Source: Streptomyces sp. WP-1 (GTDB lineage: Bacteria > Actinomycetota > Actinomycetes > Streptomycetales > Streptomycetaceae). From it: a stretch of 64,000 nucleotides of DNA. Both the position numbers and the translations under genes were made by a program. This document shows, one piece after another, positions 45,501-53,737 of the stretch (positions within the stretch are counted from its first letter, which is position 1; each line of letters begins with the position of its first letter). The stretch spans positions 2,790,001-2,854,000 of the forward strand of contig NZ_CP123923.1 of the NCBI RefSeq assembly GCF_030450125.1. Direction: 5' to 3'. The notes under the pieces are model-generated. The model made no database searches and was not told the DNA's origin. It was given only the letters and a program-made list of their open reading frames with translations.

Positions 45501-45760
45501 GGCGCGCGGGTCCTGATCGCGTCGGGCCGTCCGGCAAGGGCGAACTGCTTGCGGAGCGTGGAGATGGCGACCTGGATCTGGCCGCGCGCGGTGACGGGGG
45601 GCGCGTCGCCCCATACCGCGTCGATGAGTTGTTCCGTGGACCGTGTGCGGCCGATGTCCAGCCCCAGCATCGCCAGGACGATCCGCTGGCGCGGCCCGCC
45701 GACATCGAGCGAACGACCCTCGTGCACCAGCTCGACCGGCCCCAGCAGCCGAAGGATCAT
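42536..45760 (-). CDS. AfsR-type SARP transcriptional regulator
   Basis: 1074 aa. An N-terminal SARP winged helix (MILRLLGPVELVHEGRSLDV, LRKQF) and bacterial activation domain cover about 1-250. An NB-ARC ATPase follows with Walker A ISGPGGVGKSALAVRAA and DSRVLVVLDGV, then TPR-like repeats to about residue 1010. The C-terminal 60 residues are a Thr/Ala/Pro/Gly low-complexity tail (TTAPGTTTVTGSGTTTAV type). The ATG at 45760 gives the usual SARP start; an in-frame start at 45874 adds an unlikely leader. SARPs are cluster-situated activators, so it probably switches on this cluster. Confidence 0.93.
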   Translation of the reverse strand: MILRLLGPVELVHEGRSLDVGGPRQRIVLAMLGLDIGRTRSTEQLIDAVWGDAPPVTARGQIQVAISTLRKQFALAGRPDAIRTRAPGYALEPAACDVDSLEFDRLVTIAREDSRAGRATEAAATLRTALKLWRGPALDGIPSDSVRPVARHYDDRRLAATEECLRLDLLLARHAEVCAELTVLIGRFPLRERLYELLMLALYRSGRQAEALATFQRARKALVEEMGIEPGQELRDLEQAILKQSPALDLPAPPPNRAVPARPAAAPDTPEGMDTPGAQEDGFRLIPRQLPATIGDFTGRRAQLDEIKELLVASSRAETPGYAVPIVDISGPGGVGKSALAVRAAHEVSKHFPDGHLYADLHTISGATQITALLARFLRALGIPAKAIPDDAQERAEMYRSRLADSRVLVVLDGVTGAEQVTPLLPGSAGCAVITTSRARLAGTDGVRGIDLAAFDMANALELLAGIVGRERVQAELDTAVELVNLCDALPLALRIAGARLASHPHWRIEWLVQRLRDERRRLDELSHRGLELRSTISLTYRALPPLAQRLFRLFSLVQAPDSPAWVAAALLDTDFATAEDTLDALVEAQVMDTVRYPDSLRPRYRFHDLIRAYAREELLATETPEEQEAALARVLGGWLSLVEEAHREEYGGDYTIIHGRAERWKLPADADVEPAGRPMERLSGERRALVTAVRQAAAAGMDELCWDLALTSVTLFEAKGYFDDWKETTRLAYEASARAGNRVGQAAMSYSLGTLHMFQTRMEQADERFGQARELFEAEGHDHGRALVLRNAAYLDSVRGDDAAMREKYDEALAITRLVGDRIGEAHILRSLAGWWLASGNTERARTLLEQALTISRKESCLRVQAQVLQRFADLHLALDQPSQAQEALQEVLRIVRDSGDRIGEAYALYGLGALRRREKRLDSATDTLTRALHLSRQVGERVVEARSRYALAEIALVRGDHHVASAHLEAARDLFAELGSRTWLERTEDLMIEAGGPNTTAPGTTTVTGSGTTTAVSGSTTATEPGTTSATTPGATTAMAPGATPPATPGVTAAPRPPADQASPGDPGARVS

Positions 45761-46369
45761 GTCGTCCACCCTCGCCTTCCCCCCACACGTAGCGTCGCGC
45801 ACAACGATCAGCACCGTAGCCCTGGTTCGGAGCTGACATCCGGTGATTGCCATGAGTTTCCTGATGAACGGCACAGGAGTCGCCTGGCGGTCGCGGGCAC
45901 GCCCGGGCGCCCGCGTTCTCGCCGCTCGACGGCATGGTTGACCTGGGCGGGGCCAACTCTGTTCGCGTCTCGGTCAGTTCGCCGCCGAGCCGTCGCCGGG
46001 CGCGATCCGCGCCGGCCGGTCTCCGGTGTCAGGCAGGATGGGGCCGGGCGGCGGCGCCCGGTGGGATCGACGGATCCGGGGATGTCACGGCCGGACAGTG
46101 GGCCCGGTCGTCTCCCGCGCTGCTACGTTCCATGTCTGCCCCCGCTCAGCCCGCACGGCCGACGCCGCGCACCTGCGCATCCCGCCGGCATCCGCCGCCT
46201 GCCACGTCCGGGTGGGTGGCGCGTACCGGTCGAGAATCGAATTCATCTTGCCCGCAGGTCAACCAATATGCAAAGGGCAATGAGCAACGGGACGCGCGGA
46301 CGGGCGGGCCGACCAGGGGGCGGGCAGAGCTGCTGGATCCGGGAGACAGGGGGCGGCTCTCTCCGTTGG
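45761..46369. other. Intergenic region upstream of the SARP gene
   Basis: About 610 bases. It should contain the SARP promoter near 45780-45950. Several overlapping frames exist in this GC-rich DNA but none shows family resemblance or a good ribosome site. I see no gene. Confidence 0.45.
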
Positions 46370-46753
46370 TCAACCGGCGTCCGGCCACTCCTCGTGTGGC
46401 GGTTCCGGCTGGGGCGCGTTCCGCCGTTCCGTCCGCCGTGCGTTCTCGTCCCGCCGGTCCGTCAGCCATGGCCACAGGTCCGGCAGGAGCTGGGCCGGGC
46501 AGGCGAGGCGGTGTTCGATTCGGCACCGCTGGAACTGCTCCGGTGGGCAGACGCCGTAGACGGTCACCCGTCCGTCGGACAGCTCGATCCACCGATGCCC
46601 CGCCGGCACCTCGTGGGCCAGTGGCCTCAGGTCCGGTTCCAGCATGACCCACTCGTGTCCGAGCGTCGCCACCCGGTCCTGCGGCAGACCGCAGTGCGGG
46701 CAGCATGATCGCCCTTGGCCGAGCCGACGCGGAATCCCCTCCGAAACCCCCAT
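46370..46753 (-). CDS. DUF6083-like hypothetical protein
   Basis: 127 aa. A zinc-knuckle-like start CCPHCGLPQDRV is followed by a compact domain (EPDLRPLAHEVPAGHRWIEL, then CRIEHRLACPAQLLPDLWPWLTDRRDENARR) that matches my memory of Streptomyces DUF6083 proteins. Cysteines are in CPHC, VCPP, CRIEH and ACPA. Function unknown. Confidence 0.6.
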   Translation of the reverse strand: MGVSEGIPRRLGQGRSCCPHCGLPQDRVATLGHEWVMLEPDLRPLAHEVPAGHRWIELSDGRVTVYGVCPPEQFQRCRIEHRLACPAQLLPDLWPWLTDRRDENARRTERRNAPQPEPPHEEWPDAG

Positions 46754-46971
46754 AGGACGAGGGTCGGCACACTCCCGTCCTCGGCGCAGGGTGCTCGTCG
46801 GACGGGGCGGGTGGGGCGGTCGTGGCGCGGGGAGGTGGGGTGCGGCTCGGGTGGGGTGTCCGGCAACCGGTGACCGAGGGGTTGCGGCCGAGATCCGCTC
46901 CTGAGGGGCGGCGGAGGGTGCGGAGGCGTGGCGTGGCCGGTACCCCCTGCTCGGCTGGTCCCGGTTGCAGT

Positions 46972-46990
46972 CCCCCCCCCCCCCCCCCCC
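46972..46990. repeat. Poly-C tract of 19 bases
   Basis: An uninterrupted run of 19 C, about 20 bp beyond the regulator stop codon at 47010. Such tracts are prone to slippage and to assembly error. Confidence 0.85.
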
Positions 46991-47009
46991 GCTCGGGCCC
47001 GGTCCGGTT

Positions 47010-48110
47010 TCAGTGCCCCCTGCGTCCCCGGCCCCCCGCGCCCGCTCCGCACGAGGCCCGTACCGCCAGGGACGGTTGGAGGGTCAGGTGGTGGATCGGG
47101 AGGGGGTGGGGGGAGCGGAGGCGGGAGGTGAGGAGTTCGATGCCCTTGCGGCCCAGGGCGCGTTTCGGTGGGGCGACGGCGGTCAGGGGGATGCTGGCCA
47201 GGGCGGCGACCTCGTCGTCGTAGGAGATGATCGCCAGGTCCTGGGGGACGCGGATGCCGCGCTGCGCGGCCAGTTGGAGCAGGACGATGGCCTCCGCGTC
47301 GCCGTGGGCGAGGACGGCGGTGGCGCCGTGGGCGCGCAGGTCGTCGAGGACCTCGTCGATGCGCTGCTCGGTGTGGGGGGAGGTCTCGCGCTGCGGGACC
47401 AGGTGGACGGGGCTGTCCTGGTCGAGGCCCAGGGCGCGCAGGGCGTGGGTGTGGCCGAGGCGGACGGCGGGGGCCGTCGGGCCCAGGTCCTTGACCATGA
47501 GGGCTATCCGGCGGTGTCCGAGGCGGGCCAGGTGTTCCACGGCCAGCCGGGCGCCGGCCTGGTGGTCGGTGACCACGTGGTCCAGGCGGTCGACCAGTGT
47601 GGTGGAGCGCAGCTCGCGTTCCACCAGGACCACCGGGATCCTCAGCTCGCGCAGGCGTTCCTCGAAGCGGGTGTGGCGGGAGTTCTCCAGGGTCGGCGGG
47701 GCCAGCAGCAGGCCGTCGACGCCGTCGTCCAGATGGCGGCGGACGGCCACCAGGTCCTGCTCGGGCTGGTAGTCGGAGAAGGCGAGGGTCAGTTCGGCGT
47801 TCAGTTCCGACGCCGCCTCGCGGGCACCCTCCAGCACCTCACGGAAGTACGGGCCGTTGGGCAGGAGCAGGCCCAACCGCAGGGCGTCCGGCACGCGTTC
47901 GGGGTTCTGCCCGGTGGTCGCCGCCCTGCGGTCCAGAGCGACGCCGCCGTGGAACCGCCGTACCAGACCCTCGCGTTCGAGGGACTCGACATCGCGGCGC
48001 ACCGTGACGTCGGAGACCCCCAGCAGGCCCACGAGGTCGCTGATCCGTGCCGAGCCGTGCTCCCGCAGATGGGCGAGGAGCAGGTCGTGCCGGTCCGGAG
48101 AGAGCATCAC
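47010..48110 (-). CDS. DeoR-HTH/LacI-sensor transcriptional regulator
   Basis: 366 aa. An N-terminal DeoR-type winged helix (LLLAHLREHGSARISDLVGLLGVSDVTVRRDVESLEREG) is joined to a LacI/periplasmic-binding-like sugar sensor (LGLLLPNGPYFREVLEGA, HVVTDHQAGARLAVEHLARLGHRRIALM, IISYDDEVAALASIPLT). This hybrid is common in actinobacterial sugar control. The start is GTG at 48110 or ATG at 48107. Divergent from the ABC transporter genes and likely their repressor. Confidence 0.9.
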   Translation of the reverse strand: MMLSPDRHDLLLAHLREHGSARISDLVGLLGVSDVTVRRDVESLEREGLVRRFHGGVALDRRAATTGQNPERVPDALRLGLLLPNGPYFREVLEGAREAASELNAELTLAFSDYQPEQDLVAVRRHLDDGVDGLLLAPPTLENSRHTRFEERLRELRIPVVLVERELRSTTLVDRLDHVVTDHQAGARLAVEHLARLGHRRIALMVKDLGPTAPAVRLGHTHALRALGLDQDSPVHLVPQRETSPHTEQRIDEVLDDLRAHGATAVLAHGDAEAIVLLQLAAQRGIRVPQDLAIISYDDEVAALASIPLTAVAPPKRALGRKGIELLTSRLRSPHPLPIHHLTLQPSLAVRASCGAGAGGRGRRGH

Positions 48111-48460
48111 GCGTCACATTTCCCTCGGCGCTGGCGTGGAAAGGGTTCCGAACTGTTGGGAACGGAGGAAACCTAGCGCGCCGGAAGGGAGTTGGGCAGA
48201 CCCAGGAGGCCCGGCGAAGGGAGGAAGGCGGCGAGGTTGCCGGGTGAGCGAAAGCAGGGATTAGGGGGTGAAGGGGCGGAGAACGGGATATCGAAAGGCT
48301 CCGGGTACTTCCGGGTCGTTCCAAGTACGTACGACCTCATTGACGGGTTACGGACCCGACCGGATGCTGAAGCCGCATCGGACGGCGGAGGGCCCCCCGG
48401 GCGTCCCACCGTGTCCGGCGGCGTCCTCGATGCCCCCCTCGCCCCTGGAAGGAGGCCCCT
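48111..48460. other. Divergent promoter region of the sugar-uptake locus
   Basis: 350 bases between the regulator (minus) and the first permease (plus). It contains the inverted repeat at 48145-48163 and a looser GGTCGT...ACGACC pair at 48314-48336. No supported ORF. Confidence 0.45.
48145..48163. promoter_or_regulatory. Candidate operator between regulator and transporter
   Basis: Inverted repeat GTTCCGAA-CTG-TTGGGAAC (7 of 8 arm positions paired), about 35 bp upstream of the regulator start and in the divergent promoter region. Position and symmetry suit a LacI/DeoR-type operator. Confidence 0.4.
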
Positions 48461-49453
48461 GTGTCCCTGGTCGGCCAGCGGCCCGGCAGTACACCGGCCG
48501 AGCGACCCGACGCGCCTCCCGAAGCGCCCACCGCACCGACCCGGCACTCGGTCTCCCGGTGGCAGCGGGTGCGGCGGGACCGGGTGCTGCTGCTCATGAT
48601 GGTGCCGGGCGTGCTGTACTTCGCGGTCTTCCAGTACGGCGCCCTCGCCATGAACGTGATCGCCTTCCAGCACTACATCCCCTTCCTCGGGATGAGCCAC
48701 AGCCCCTGGGCCGGGATCTCCAACTTCCAGACGCTGTTCGGTGATCCGGGGTTCTGGCGGGCCGTGGGGCACACGGTGAGCCTCGCCCTGTTCCAGCTGG
48801 TGTTCTTCATCCCGGTGCCGCTCGCGGTGGCGCTGCTGCTGCACAGCGTGCTCAGCGGGCCCGTGCGCAAGTTCGTGCAGTCGGTGGTGTTCCTGCCGCA
48901 CTTCGTCTCCTGGGTCGTGGCCGTCGCCCTGATCCAGCAGATGGTGGGCCCCACCGGCGTGCTGACCGATCTGTTGTCCGGTGGCGGCGGCCATATGGTG
49001 AACCTGTTCACCGACCCCTCGCTGTTCCAGCCGATGATGGTCGCCGAGCTGATCTGGAAGGACTGCGGCTGGGCCACGGTGATCTTCACGGCCGCCCTGT
49101 TCCAGGTGGACGAGCAACTCTACGAGTCGGCGGCCATGGACGGCGCCGGGCCCTGGCGCCGCTTCTGGCACGTCACCCTGCCCGGCGTACGACCGGTGGT
49201 CGTGCTCGTGCTGATCATGCGGCTCGGTTCCGTCTTCAGCGTCGGCTTCGACCAAGTGCTGCTCCAGCGCGACTCGTTCGGGCAGCGGGTCTCCGAAGTG
49301 ATCGACACGTACGTCTACTACCACGCCACCGTCAACGGCGACTGGTCCGTCGCGGCGGCCGCGGGACTGTTCAAGGGCGCCGTCGCCCTGGTCCTGGTGG
49401 TCGCCGCGAACAAGGTCGCCCACCGGCTGGGCGAGCAGGGGGTCTACCGATGA
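48461..49453 (+). CDS. Carbohydrate ABC transporter permease (LplB type)
   Basis: 330-aa inner-membrane permease with six helices and the EAA loop LYESAAMDGAGPWRRFWHVTLPGVRP. It resembles LplB/YtcP-class permeases for oligosaccharides of plant polymers. The GTG at 48461 follows AAGGAGG. Its stop overlaps the next permease start (ATGA). Confidence 0.92.
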   Translation: MSLVGQRPGSTPAERPDAPPEAPTAPTRHSVSRWQRVRRDRVLLLMMVPGVLYFAVFQYGALAMNVIAFQHYIPFLGMSHSPWAGISNFQTLFGDPGFWRAVGHTVSLALFQLVFFIPVPLAVALLLHSVLSGPVRKFVQSVVFLPHFVSWVVAVALIQQMVGPTGVLTDLLSGGGGHMVNLFTDPSLFQPMMVAELIWKDCGWATVIFTAALFQVDEQLYESAAMDGAGPWRRFWHVTLPGVRPVVVLVLIMRLGSVFSVGFDQVLLQRDSFGQRVSEVIDTYVYYHATVNGDWSVAAAAGLFKGAVALVLVVAANKVAHRLGEQGVYR

Positions 49454-50418
49454 GCCTGGTAACCGGGGCGGCGGCCCGCCACACAGAGAACGGCCACGCA
49501 AAGGACAGTCGCACGAAGGGCAGGCGTACGAAGGCCACGCGCCCGGCCTGGCAGGAGAAGCCGAAGGCCCTCACCACGGCCGGCAAGGTGCTGGTGATGG
49601 TGCTGATCACGGCGGCCGTGGTGGCGCCCTTCTGGGTGGTGCTGGCCACCAGCCTCAGCACCGCCCGCCAGGTCACCGCGGACGGCGGCTACTCGCTGTG
49701 GCCACGGGAGTTCTCGCTGCACGCCTTCCACCAGATCCTCACCGGTTCCACCGCGGGCCGCGCCCTGGTGGTGTCGCTGCTGCTGGTGGTGGTCGGTACG
49801 GCGGTGTCGCTGGCCGCGACCGTGCTGCTGGCGTACGCCCTGGCCCGGCCCGGGGTGATCGGGGGCGGCTGGGTGCTGAAGATGACGCTGGTCGCCTTCC
49901 TGTTCCCGCCCGGGATCATCCCCGCCTACCTGGTCGTCGACAACCTCGGGCTGATCGACGACTACTCCTCGCTGGTGCTGCCCGTCGTCATCGACGTCTT
50001 CAACCTGGTGGTGCTGCGCGGCTTCTTCCAGGGGCTGCCCGGCGAGCTGTTCGAGGCGGCCCGGCTGGACGGGGCGGGCGAGTTCACCGTCCTGTGGCGG
50101 ATCGTGCTGCCGCTGTCCAGGTCGGTGATCGCGGTGGTCGGGTTCTTCTACGGCGTCACCTACTGGAACGACTTCTTCCGGGCCCTGTTCTACCTCAACG
50201 ACCCCGGCCGCTGGCCGCTCAGCACCCTGCTGCGGCTGCTGGTCACCCAGGGGGTCACCGCGGACGCGAACGGCACCACCGCGAGCGCCCTTAAGGACAC
50301 CTCCCGGACCACGCTGATGGCCACCATCGTCGTCGCGGTCGTCCCCGTCCTGGTCGTCTACCCCTTCGTCCAGCGGTTCTTCACCAAGGGCGTGCTCACC
50401 GGCGCGGTCAAGTCCTGA
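49450..50418 (+). CDS. Carbohydrate ABC transporter permease (YtcP type)
   Basis: 322 aa, six helices, EAA loop LFEAARLDGAGEFTVLWRIVLPLSRS. The basic N-terminal tail has KDSRTKGRRTKATR. Partner of the permease encoded just upstream. No ATPase gene is present; such importers commonly borrow a shared ATPase (MsiK). Confidence 0.92.
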   Translation: MSLVTGAAARHTENGHAKDSRTKGRRTKATRPAWQEKPKALTTAGKVLVMVLITAAVVAPFWVVLATSLSTARQVTADGGYSLWPREFSLHAFHQILTGSTAGRALVVSLLLVVVGTAVSLAATVLLAYALARPGVIGGGWVLKMTLVAFLFPPGIIPAYLVVDNLGLIDDYSSLVLPVVIDVFNLVVLRGFFQGLPGELFEAARLDGAGEFTVLWRIVLPLSRSVIAVVGFFYGVTYWNDFFRALFYLNDPGRWPLSTLLRLLVTQGVTADANGTTASALKDTSRTTLMATIVVAVVPVLVVYPFVQRFFTKGVLTGAVKS

Positions 50419-50478
50419 CCCGCTGCGCCCGGTTCCGCTCCCCCCTCCCCCGCACGAACGCGTCCGCTTGGAGCCCTC

Positions 50479-52131
50479 ATGTCCCTGCACATGTCCCGCC
50501 GTTCGGTGCTCAGAGCAGCCGGTGCCGGTGCCGTCGTCCTCGCCGCCGGTCCCGCGCTCGCCGCCTGCGACGGCGGCGGCGGACCGGTGTCCGTCTCCAA
50601 CGAGGGCACCGAGCAGGCCCCCTGGCCCGCGTACGTGCCCGCCGAGGTCCACTACGACCTGCCCGCGCTGCCCGACAACGGCGCTCCCGCCGTCCTCAAC
50701 TACCCCTCGCTTCCGCTACCTTCATCCGTTAAGGGCAAGCCGGGTGACGGCTCGACGGTCTCCTGTATGGCGCTGAGCTACGGCGCCGCCGTCAAGCTCG
50801 ACTCCTCCAACCGGATGGTCGAGGCCCTCGGCGACGCGATGGGCGTCACCCTCAGGCCCCGGTTCGTCATCGACACCGGCACCAGCTACACCACCGCGCT
50901 GACCACCATGATGGCGGGCGGCGACCAGCCGGACATCCTGATGATCCCGGCCACCGGCGCCCCCCACATCAGCGAGTTCATCCGCTCGAAGTGCGCCGAC
51001 CTCAGCGAGTACCTGTCCGGCGACGCGATCAAGGCGTACCCGAACCTGGCCGCCCTGCCCACCCGGGGCTGGCAGCTGATGGGGCGCATCGGCGGCGGGA
51101 TATACGGCGTGCCGACCTACCGCTACAACGCCCCGCAGGTCGGCCTGTTCGCCGACCGCGACAAGCTGGAGAGGGCGGGGATCTGGGGCAAGGGCGTCGG
51201 GGTCCAGGAATTCACCGACGCCATGGCCAGGCTGAGCGTGAGGGGCCACTACGGCATCGGCAGTTCGAGCGCCGCCGCGTTCGGCTGGACCTTCCACGCC
51301 GGTGCGGCCGGCGCCCCCAACTGGTGGGGCGAGTCCGGCGGGAGCTTCAGCTTCACCGCCGACACACCGGAGTTCGAGCAGGCCGTGGAGAACATGCACC
51401 GCTTCTACACGCGCCGCGTCTACAACCCGGACGCGCTGACGCTGGGCGCGGGGGACGCGCAGCCCAAGTTCCTCAACGGCACGTGGCTCACCTGGCCCAA
51501 CGGCACCGGCGCCGCCGCGCAGATCTTCTCCCAGGTGCGGGGCTTCACCCCCGATCTCGCCTTCCCCTACGGCGACAAGCCCAACACCCCGGGCGGCGAC
51601 TCGGTGTTCGGGTTCACGGTCGTCAAGAAGTCCTCCCCGGCCCGGATCAGGATGCTGCTGCGGATCCTGGACTTCTTCGCGGCGCCGTTCGGGACCAAGG
51701 AGTTCGAGCTGGCCCGGTACGGCGTCGAGGGCGTGCACTTCACCCGCGACAAGGACGGCGCCCCGGCGAACGCGACCCGGCTCGGGCAGACGGAGAACAG
51801 CACCAACCTGCCGTTCCAGTACTTCAACACGGCGCCGCAGCCGCTGTTCTTCCCCGGTCTCGCCGACCTCACCAAACGGCTCCACACCTCGCAGAAGACA
51901 CTGCTGCCGATCTGCGCGCCGGACGCCTCGGCCGCCTACCGCTTCTCCTCGGCCACCTTCAGCGCCAAGTGGGCCGGGGTCTCCCCCGCGCTCAACTCCG
52001 CGGTGATGGACGCCGTGTCCGGCAAGACGAAGGCATCGGACTGGAAGGGCATCGTCGCCCGGATCAAGCAGCAGAACGGCATCGACCGGATGGCCGAGGA
52101 GTTCGCCGAGGCCAAGGCGGCTGCGGGGTGA
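50479..52131 (+). CDS. Extracellular sugar-binding lipoprotein
   Basis: 550-aa family-1-like solute-binding protein. The N-terminus is a twin-arginine-like lipoprotein signal (MSRRSVLRAAGAGAVVLAAG with lipobox ALAAC). Length matches the LplA-type binding proteins that pair with LplB/YtcP permeases. The ATG at 50479 has GGAG upstream. Captures the imported sugar outside the membrane. Confidence 0.92.
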   Translation: MSLHMSRRSVLRAAGAGAVVLAAGPALAACDGGGGPVSVSNEGTEQAPWPAYVPAEVHYDLPALPDNGAPAVLNYPSLPLPSSVKGKPGDGSTVSCMALSYGAAVKLDSSNRMVEALGDAMGVTLRPRFVIDTGTSYTTALTTMMAGGDQPDILMIPATGAPHISEFIRSKCADLSEYLSGDAIKAYPNLAALPTRGWQLMGRIGGGIYGVPTYRYNAPQVGLFADRDKLERAGIWGKGVGVQEFTDAMARLSVRGHYGIGSSSAAAFGWTFHAGAAGAPNWWGESGGSFSFTADTPEFEQAVENMHRFYTRRVYNPDALTLGAGDAQPKFLNGTWLTWPNGTGAAAQIFSQVRGFTPDLAFPYGDKPNTPGGDSVFGFTVVKKSSPARIRMLLRILDFFAAPFGTKEFELARYGVEGVHFTRDKDGAPANATRLGQTENSTNLPFQYFNTAPQPLFFPGLADLTKRLHTSQKTLLPICAPDASAAYRFSSATFSAKWAGVSPALNSAVMDAVSGKTKASDWKGIVARIKQQNGIDRMAEEFAEAKAAAG

Positions 52132-52156
52132 GCCCCGCCGTCGTGCGGCTGAGCCA

Positions 52157-52537
52157 GGCCGCCCGTGGTGAGCCTGGTCGCGTGGTGGGCCCGACCGCCT
52201 GCGGTGCGCCCGGCCGCGTGGTGGCACCCAGCCACGCCGTGGTGAACCAGGCAGCCTGCGGTGAGTCCGGCCGCGTGATGGGCCCGACCACCTGCGGTGA
52301 GCCCAGCAACGTGGTGGGGCCCAGCCACCCCGCGGTGAAGCAGGCCGCCCGTGATGAGCCCAGCCGTGTGACGGTCCCTGCCACCCCGTGGTGGGCCGGG
52401 CCACATGGTGACCCCAGGCCGCCCGACGCCCCAAGCCGCCCGATGCCCCAGGCCGCCCGATGACCCCGGGCGCCCGATGACCCCGGCCACACGATGACCC
52501 CGGCCGCCACCCGCTGACCCCGGCCGTCACCCGCTGA
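52157..52537. repeat. Degenerate tandem repeats between binding protein and dehydrogenase genes
   Basis: A composite unit of about 93-96 bp (GCCTGCGGTGAGCCCGGCCG, then GTGGTGGGCCCGACC, then CAGCCACCCCGTGGTGAACC) occurs about 2.5 times from 52157. It then degrades into short units of about 18 bp (GGCCGCCCGATGACCCC) to 52537. The 479-base gap 52132-52610 holds no supported gene. Confidence 0.7.
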
Positions 52538-52610
52538 CGTACCGCATCTCCCGCGCGAGGCGCCGCCTTCCACCAGGCGCGCTCCACGCGACCATGACCC
52601 GAGGAGTCCT

Positions 52611-53669
52611 GTGTCCGACCTGCCCCCCGCGGCCCGCCGCCCCCGGGTCCTTGCCCCCGCCGCCCGCAGGCCCCGGGTCCTGCTCGCCATGCAGCGCGAC
52701 CTGCTGCCCCTGCTGCTCGACCCGGCGCGGACGGCCCGGCTCACCGGCCTCGCCGATCTGGACCCCACGCTGGTCGCCGACGACTTCGACGCCCCGGGGG
52801 TCGCCGCCGAACTCGCCCGCGCCGAGGTGCTGTTCACCTTCTGGGGCTGCCCGCCCCTCACCCCCGAGGTGCTCGCCCGGGCGCCCCGGGTGCGGGCGGT
52901 GGTGCATGCCGCGGGCTCGGTGAAGAGCTTCGTCACCGACGCCTGCTGGGAGCGGGGCATCGCCCTCTCCTCGGCCGCCGACGCCAACGCGCTGCCGGTG
53001 GCTGAGTACGCGCTGGCGATGATCCTGCTCTCCAACAAGCGGGCGCTGGCCACGCGCGACCGGTACCGGGCCGTGCGCGGTCAGGTGTCCTGGCAGCACG
53101 AGTACCGGGACGCCGGCAACTACCGGCGCAGCGTCGGCATCGTCGGCGCCTCCCGCATCGGGCGCCGTGTCATCGCGCTGCTCGCCCCCTATGACATGGA
53201 AGTCCTGCTGCACGATCCGTACTTGGGAACCGAGGAGGCCCGCGCGCTCGGGGTGGAGCCGGTCGGCATGGACGAGCTGTGCGCCCGCTGCGACGTGGTC
53301 TCGCTGCACGCGCCCGCGCTGCCCGAGACCCGGCACCTGATCGACGCGCGCCGGCTGAAGCTGATGCCGGACGGCGCCACGCTGGTCAACACCGCGCGCG
53401 GGGCTCTGGTGGACACCGACGCGCTGACCCGCGAGCTGACCGGCGGCCGGCTGAACGCCGTACTGGATGTGACCGAACCGGAGGTCCTGCCGCCCGACTC
53501 CCCGCTGTACGACCTGGACAACGTGGTGCTCACCCCGCACATCGCCGGTTCGCTCGGCGGTGAGCTGCACCGGATGGCGGACTCGGCGCTGGACGAGCTG
53601 GAACGCCTGGCGCAGGGGCGGCCGTTCGCCCATCCGGTCGTGCGCGAGCAGTTCGAGCGCTCGGCCTGA
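52611..53669 (+). CDS. D-isomer-specific 2-hydroxyacid dehydrogenase
   Basis: 352 aa. NAD-binding GIVGASRIGRRVIALL, catalytic Arg in NTARGALVDTDAL, Glu in VTEPEVLPPDSP and His in LTPHIAGSLGGELHR. GTG at 52611 with GAGGAG. In this sugar locus it may oxidise or reduce a sugar acid; substrate unknown. Confidence 0.9.
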   Translation: MSDLPPAARRPRVLAPAARRPRVLLAMQRDLLPLLLDPARTARLTGLADLDPTLVADDFDAPGVAAELARAEVLFTFWGCPPLTPEVLARAPRVRAVVHAAGSVKSFVTDACWERGIALSSAADANALPVAEYALAMILLSNKRALATRDRYRAVRGQVSWQHEYRDAGNYRRSVGIVGASRIGRRVIALLAPYDMEVLLHDPYLGTEEARALGVEPVGMDELCARCDVVSLHAPALPETRHLIDARRLKLMPDGATLVNTARGALVDTDALTRELTGGRLNAVLDVTEPEVLPPDSPLYDLDNVVLTPHIAGSLGGELHRMADSALDELERLAQGRPFAHPVVREQFERSA

Positions 53670-53737
53670 GGCGCGCCGGCGGGGGGAGACCGGCCCGGCC
53701 GTCACACCGTCCACCGGCCCGACCCGAACGAGGAGCC

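Larger units (their letters stand above)
29035..45760. other. Candidate SAM-centred biosynthetic gene cluster
   Basis: A run of tailoring, carrier, ligase, transport and SARP genes. Minus-strand block 29035-38971: TsaA-like 1, ATP-grasp, methyltransferase, OsmC-like, Lys-less PLP protein, radical SAM, TsaA-like 2, PCP-TE, MFS and hydrolase. Many of these overlap or abut. Plus-strand block 39176-42473: A enzyme, tautomerase-like, metK. Then the SARP regulator. Boundaries are inferred from gene content; the LuxR/peptide unit to the left may or may not belong. Confidence 0.7.

Noticed and set aside
42507..45956. 1149-codon minus-strand frame parallel to the SARP gene
   Set aside because: Arg/Pro/Gly-rich out-of-frame shadow with no domain motifs; the adjacent frame 42536-45760 carries the regulator.
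45934..46647. Plus-strand ORF upstream of the SARP gene
   Set aside because: No ribosome site, biased composition and overlap with the better-supported DUF6083-like gene on the other strand.
42518..46708. 1396-codon plus-strand frame opposite the SARP gene
   Set aside because: Antisense shadow; the SARP, NB-ARC and TPR motifs are clear on the minus strand.
50722..52587. 621-codon minus-strand frame opposite the binding protein gene
   Set aside because: Shadow of the lipoprotein gene extended by the repeat region; no start signal or family resemblance.
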